NCBI GenBank assembly: GCA_014860225.1
Contig: JACZKE010000051.1
Coordinates: 1 to 37,129 of the forward strand
Length of the DNA: 37,129 nucleotides
Direction of reading: 5' to 3'
Source: Desulfuromonadales bacterium
Lineage (GTDB): Bacteria; Desulfobacterota; Desulfuromonadia; Desulfuromonadales; BM103
In this document: positions 33,834 to 37,129 of the stretch, piece by piece
Position numbering within the stretch: position 1 is the stretch's first letter
How the letters are laid out: every line of letters starts with the position of its first letter
Translations under genes and position numbers: made by a program
Notes under the pieces: model-generated
Database searches by the model: none
What the model was told of the DNA's origin: nothing
What the model saw: the letters and a program-made list of their open reading frames with translations, nothing else

Positions 33834-33950
33834 AAACTATGTGACGGATAAAACATCGTTCGTACAAATTGACAACACCAGACACAGCAAATCCTGCCGG
33901 CGCGCCAGAAACAGATCAAGCACAGGCAAGGCCTATGAGGAGAAGACGAC

Positions 33951-36900
33951 ATGGAAGCAGCTGTCTACCGACCGCAACACCCGATTCGCTTTGTAACAGC
34001 AACCAGCCTTTATGATGGCCATGATGTGTCAATCAACATCATGCGCCGGATCATGCAGGATTCAGGGGCCGAAGTGATCCATCTCGGGCATAACCGTTCG
34101 GTGCACGAGGTTGTTGACGCGGCGATCCAGGAGGACGCCCAGGGGATTGCCGTCAGCTCTTACCAGGGCGGGCACATGGAATTTTTCAAGTTCATGCATG
34201 ATCTTTTACAGGAGAAGGGCGCCGGACATGTGCGGATCTTCGGTGGTGGCGGTGGCGTGATTCTGCCGGAGGAGATCAAGGAACTTGAAGAGTACGGCAT
34301 CTGCAAAATCTTTTCTCCCGAAGACGGCCGACGTATGGGACTGCAGGGAATGATCAACTATCAACTGGAGCAGTGTGACTTCGCGCCTCCACGCCAGCTT
34401 GATCAGGACCTGGAGAGGTTGCCGCAGCACGACCCGCAGGCGGTAGCGCGACTGATCACCGCTGCCGAATTGCTGGTTCAGCAACCCGACGAACAGCTGC
34501 AGTCGACGCAGAAGAAGGTCCGTGAACTGGCCGGACAGGTGCCGGTGCTCGGCATCACCGGCACTGGCGGTGCGGGCAAAAGCTCCCTGACCGACGAGCT
34601 GGTGCGTCGTTTTCTGCGAGACTTCGAGGACAAGTCGGTGGCGATATTATCGGTCGATCCGACCCGTAAAAGGACCGGCGGAGCGCTGCTCGGCGACCGC
34701 ATCCGCATGAATGCCATCGACACACCGAGGGTGTTTATGCGCTCGCTGGCGACCCGCGATTCGCGCACGGAATTATCGGCCGCGATCAACGAGGCAGTCG
34801 AGGTACTCAAGGCGGCGGTTTTTGATCTGATCATCGTCGAGACCAGCGGTATTGGCCAGGGCAACGCCGGGATAGTCGAGGTCTGTGATGTCTCTCTTTA
34901 CGTGATGACCAGCGAGTTCGGTGCGCCGACCCAGCTGGAAAAAATCGACATGCTCGACTTCGCCGACCTGATCGCCCTGAACAAGATGGAGAAACGCGGC
35001 GCCGACGATGCCTTGCGCAATGTGCGCAAACAATACCGGCGCAACCGCCATTTGTTTGAAGCGAGCGACGAAGAGCTGCCTGTTTACGGCACCATTGCCA
35101 GCCAGTTCAACGACATTGGCGTCAACCGGCTCTACCGCGCTCTGATCGACAGGTTGAACGACAGGTGCCAGCTCGGTTGGCAGTCGCAAATGGTGGTTGG
35201 CGAGGGACACAGCATCGCCCAGCTGATCATCCCGCCGGAGCAGATCAGCTACCTGTCAGAGATCGCCCATACCGTCAAGGCTTATCGCAAACAGGTCAAA
35301 GAACAGATGCAGATCGGGCAACAGCTGTACCAGCTTGCCGGAGCGCAGCGACTGCTTGTGGAAAAATGCGGCTGCCAGGTCGCAGATCTCGATGCATTGC
35401 TTGTCCGGACCGAAAGTAAGCTCAGCGAGGAGAACCGCAAGCTGCTGCACAAGTGGCCGGAGATAAAAAAGTCCTATCGGGAGAAGGTGATGATCACCAG
35501 AGTGCGCGACAAGGAGATCCGCACCGAGCTGACCGGCACAACCCTTTCCGGGACGCGCATCCCCAAGGTCTGCCTGCCGGACTTTGCCGACTACGGCGAA
35601 ATTATCCGCTGGTGCATGAAAGAGAATGCCCCCGGTTTCTTCCCCTATACTGCCGGACTTTTCCCTTTCAAGCGCACTGCCGAGGATCCCAAGCGCCAGT
35701 TTGCCGGCGAAGGGACTCCGGAGCGCACCAACCGCCGCTTTCACTATTTGACCCGTGACGACGACGCCAAACGGCTCTCGACCGCATTTGACAGCGTCAC
35801 CCTTTATGGTGAGGATCCGGACGAGCGTCCGGACATTTACGGCAAGGTGGGAATGAGTGGCGTATCGATCTGTACGCAGAACGACATGGACAAGCTGTTT
35901 GCCGGCTTCGACCTCTGCGATCCGATGACCTCCGTCTCGCTGACCATAAACGGCCCGGCACCAATGCTGCTGGCCATGTTCATGAACACCGCCGTGCGCC
36001 AGCAATTGGAAAAGTTCCGATGCGAGAAAGGTCGGGAACCCTCGAAAGAGGAACAGGTCGAGATCCAGAGCTGTACCCTGCAGACGGTGCGCGGTACGGT
36101 TCAGGCCGACATCCTCAAAGAAGATCAGGGGCAGAATACCTGCATCTTCACAACCGAGTTTGCCCTGCGCATGATGGGTGACATCCAGCAGTATTTCATT
36201 GATCAGAAGGTGCGCAACTACTATTCAGTCTCGATCAGCGGCTACCATATTGCCGAAGCGGGAGCCAACCCGATCAGCCAACTGGCTTTTACGCTCTCCA
36301 ACGGCTTCACCTTTGTCGAATACTACCTGTCGCGCGGCATGCAGATCGATGAGTTTGCCGGCAACCTGTCGTTCTTCTTCAGTAACGGCCTCGACCCCGA
36401 ATACACGGTTATCGGACGGGTCGCCCGGCGCATCTGGTCGGTGGTGATGCGCGACCGCTACGGAGCCAACACCAAGAGCCAGATGCTCAAATATCACATC
36501 CAGACCTCCGGCCGGTCACTGCACGCCCAGGAGATGAACTTCAACGACATCCGCACCACCCTGCAGGCACTGATGGCGATTTATGATAACTGCAACTCGC
36601 TGCACACCAACGCTTATGATGAGGCGATCACCACCCCCACCGAGGAATCCGTACGCCGGGCGATGGCAATCCAGATGATCATCAACAAGGAGCTTGGCCT
36701 GGCCAAAAACGAAAATCCTCTGCAAGGGGCTTTCATCGTCGAGGAGCTCACCGACCTGGTCGAAGAAGCAGTGCTGGAGCAGTTCGAGCAGATAAGCCAG
36801 CGCGGCGGCGTGCTCGGGGCGATGGAGACCCTGTACCAGCGAACCAGGATTCAGGAAGAGTCGATGCTCTACGAGCACAAGAAGCACACCGGCGAGCTGC

Positions 36901-37129
36901 CGATCATCGGTGTCAACACCTATCTGAACCCGAAAACCGAGGGAGAGGGGTACGCAATCCCCGGCGAGCTGGCCCGTTCAACCGAAGAGGAGAAACGTCA
37001 CCAGATCACCAACCTGCGCGTATTCCAGGCGGAACACGCCATGGAAGCTCCCGAAGCACTCAAACGGCTGCAGAAGGCCGCCGAAGATGGCGGCAATATC
37101 TTTGCCGAGTTGATGGAAGCGGTCAAAGT
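33951..37129 (+). CDS. icmF: Fused isobutyryl-CoA mutase (B12- and G-protein-containing), 3' end outside window
   Basis: The first 1059 codons of a protein usually about 1090 residues. A B12-binding domain comes first (about 12-150) with the DxH motif YDGHDVS (Asp22, His24, the lower cobalt ligand). A MeaI-type G-protein chaperone domain follows, with Walker A GTGGAGKS at 204-211. The mutase barrel runs from about 530, with [11 protein letters not shown] and [17 protein letters not shown]. Phe571 and Gln728 stand where methylmalonyl-CoA mutase has Tyr and Arg, the known switch to isobutyryl/butyryl-CoA. The enzyme interconverts isobutyryl-CoA and n-butyryl-CoA with adenosylcobalamin. The G4 motif reads NKME (344-347) rather than NKxD. 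GAGGAG eight bases upstream sets the start; a sigma-54-type promoter lies at 33818. Confidence 0.95.
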   Translation, partial: MEAAVYRPQHPIRFVTATSLYDGHDVSINIMRRIMQDSGAEVIHLGHNRSVHEVVDAAIQEDAQGIAVSSYQGGHMEFFKFMHDLLQEKGAGHVRIFGGGGGVILPEEIKELEEYGICKIFSPEDGRRMGLQGMINYQLEQCDFAPPRQLDQDLERLPQHDPQAVARLITAAELLVQQPDEQLQSTQKKVRELAGQVPVLGITGTGGAGKSSLTDELVRRFLRDFEDKSVAILSVDPTRKRTGGALLGDRIRMNAIDTPRVFMRSLATRDSRTELSAAINEAVEVLKAAVFDLIIVETSGIGQGNAGIVEVCDVSLYVMTSEFGAPTQLEKIDMLDFADLIALNKMEKRGADDALRNVRKQYRRNRHLFEASDEELPVYGTIASQFNDIGVNRLYRALIDRLNDRCQLGWQSQMVVGEGHSIAQLIIPPEQISYLSEIAHTVKAYRKQVKEQMQIGQQLYQLAGAQRLLVEKCGCQVADLDALLVRTESKLSEENRKLLHKWPEIKKSYREKVMITRVRDKEIRTELTGTTLSGTRIPKVCLPDFADYGEIIRWCMKENAPGFFPYTAGLFPFKRTAEDPKRQFAGEGTPERTNRRFHYLTRDDDAKRLSTAFDSVTLYGEDPDERPDIYGKVGMSGVSICTQNDMDKLFAGFDLCDPMTSVSLTINGPAPMLLAMFMNTAVRQQLEKFRCEKGREPSKEEQVEIQSCTLQTVRGTVQADILKEDQGQNTCIFTTEFALRMMGDIQQYFIDQKVRNYYSVSISGYHIAEAGANPISQLAFTLSNGFTFVEYYLSRGMQIDEFAGNLSFFFSNGLDPEYTVIGRVARRIWSVVMRDRYGANTKSQMLKYHIQTSGRSLHAQEMNFNDIRTTLQALMAIYDNCNSLHTNAYDEAITTPTEESVRRAMAIQMIINKELGLAKNENPLQGAFIVEELTDLVEEAVLEQFEQISQRGGVLGAMETLYQRTRIQEESMLYEHKKHTGELPIIGVNTYLNPKTEGEGYAIPGELARSTEEEKRHQITNLRVFQAEHAMEAPEALKRLQKAAEDGGNIFAELMEAVK

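Overview
The window looks like the chromosome of a deltaproteobacterium of the Desulfuromonadales type (Geobacter, Desulfuromonas and relatives). This is an inference from gene content and order: a fused isobutyryl-CoA mutase, an acyl-CoA synthetase inside a LivGHMKF-type ABC transporter operon, a four-subunit 2-oxoacid:ferredoxin oxidoreductase, a DUF6125-type protein among acyl-CoA genes, and sigma-54 control. No rRNA, tRNA, CRISPR array, integrase or transposase gene was seen.

Left part (1-10.5 kb). The end of sucD is followed by a SAM methyltransferase and a MoxR ATPase/VWA protein pair. Then come a 4-PAS hybrid histidine kinase, a divergent short-chain dehydrogenase, an M28 peptidase, a small protein of unknown function, a hotdog acyl-CoA thioesterase, and an unusual coiled-coil protein with a TIR/deoxyribosyltransferase-like domain. 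Two unrelated nested-palindrome elements lie here (7046-7186 and 10332-10496).

Middle part (10.8-21 kb). A tight gamma-delta-alpha-beta 2-oxoacid:ferredoxin oxidoreductase operon ends at a bidirectional terminator and faces a universal stress protein. On the minus strand, thiolase, enoyl-CoA hydratase, two acyl-CoA dehydrogenases, a DUF6125-like protein and a methylglutaconyl-CoA-hydratase-like crotonase form an acyl-CoA oxidation operon.

Right part (21.2-37.1 kb). A minus-strand series runs livG, acyl-CoA synthetase, livH, livM, binding protein, livF, then a palindromic element, a PaaK-like ligase and a class III CoA-transferase. Beyond it lie a PAS/sigma-54 activator and, on the plus strand, icmF, which runs off the window end.

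The most notable result is a putative sigma-54 regulon. Three promoters with the exact GG-N10-GC geometry of -24/-12 elements lie upstream of icmF (33818-33833), the livG operon (31094-31109) and the thiolase operon (21042-21057). Each has GTCACCA half-sites about 100-170 bp upstream. At icmF and thiolase these form the same dyad, GTCAC-N13-GTGAC. The activator gene sits between livG and icmF. Together the genes suggest a regulated route: import of a carboxylic acid, CoA activation, isobutyryl/butyryl carbon-skeleton exchange by IcmF, and beta-oxidation to acetyl-CoA. Substrate identity is inferred. No 3-hydroxyacyl-CoA dehydrogenase or ETF gene is visible in these operons.
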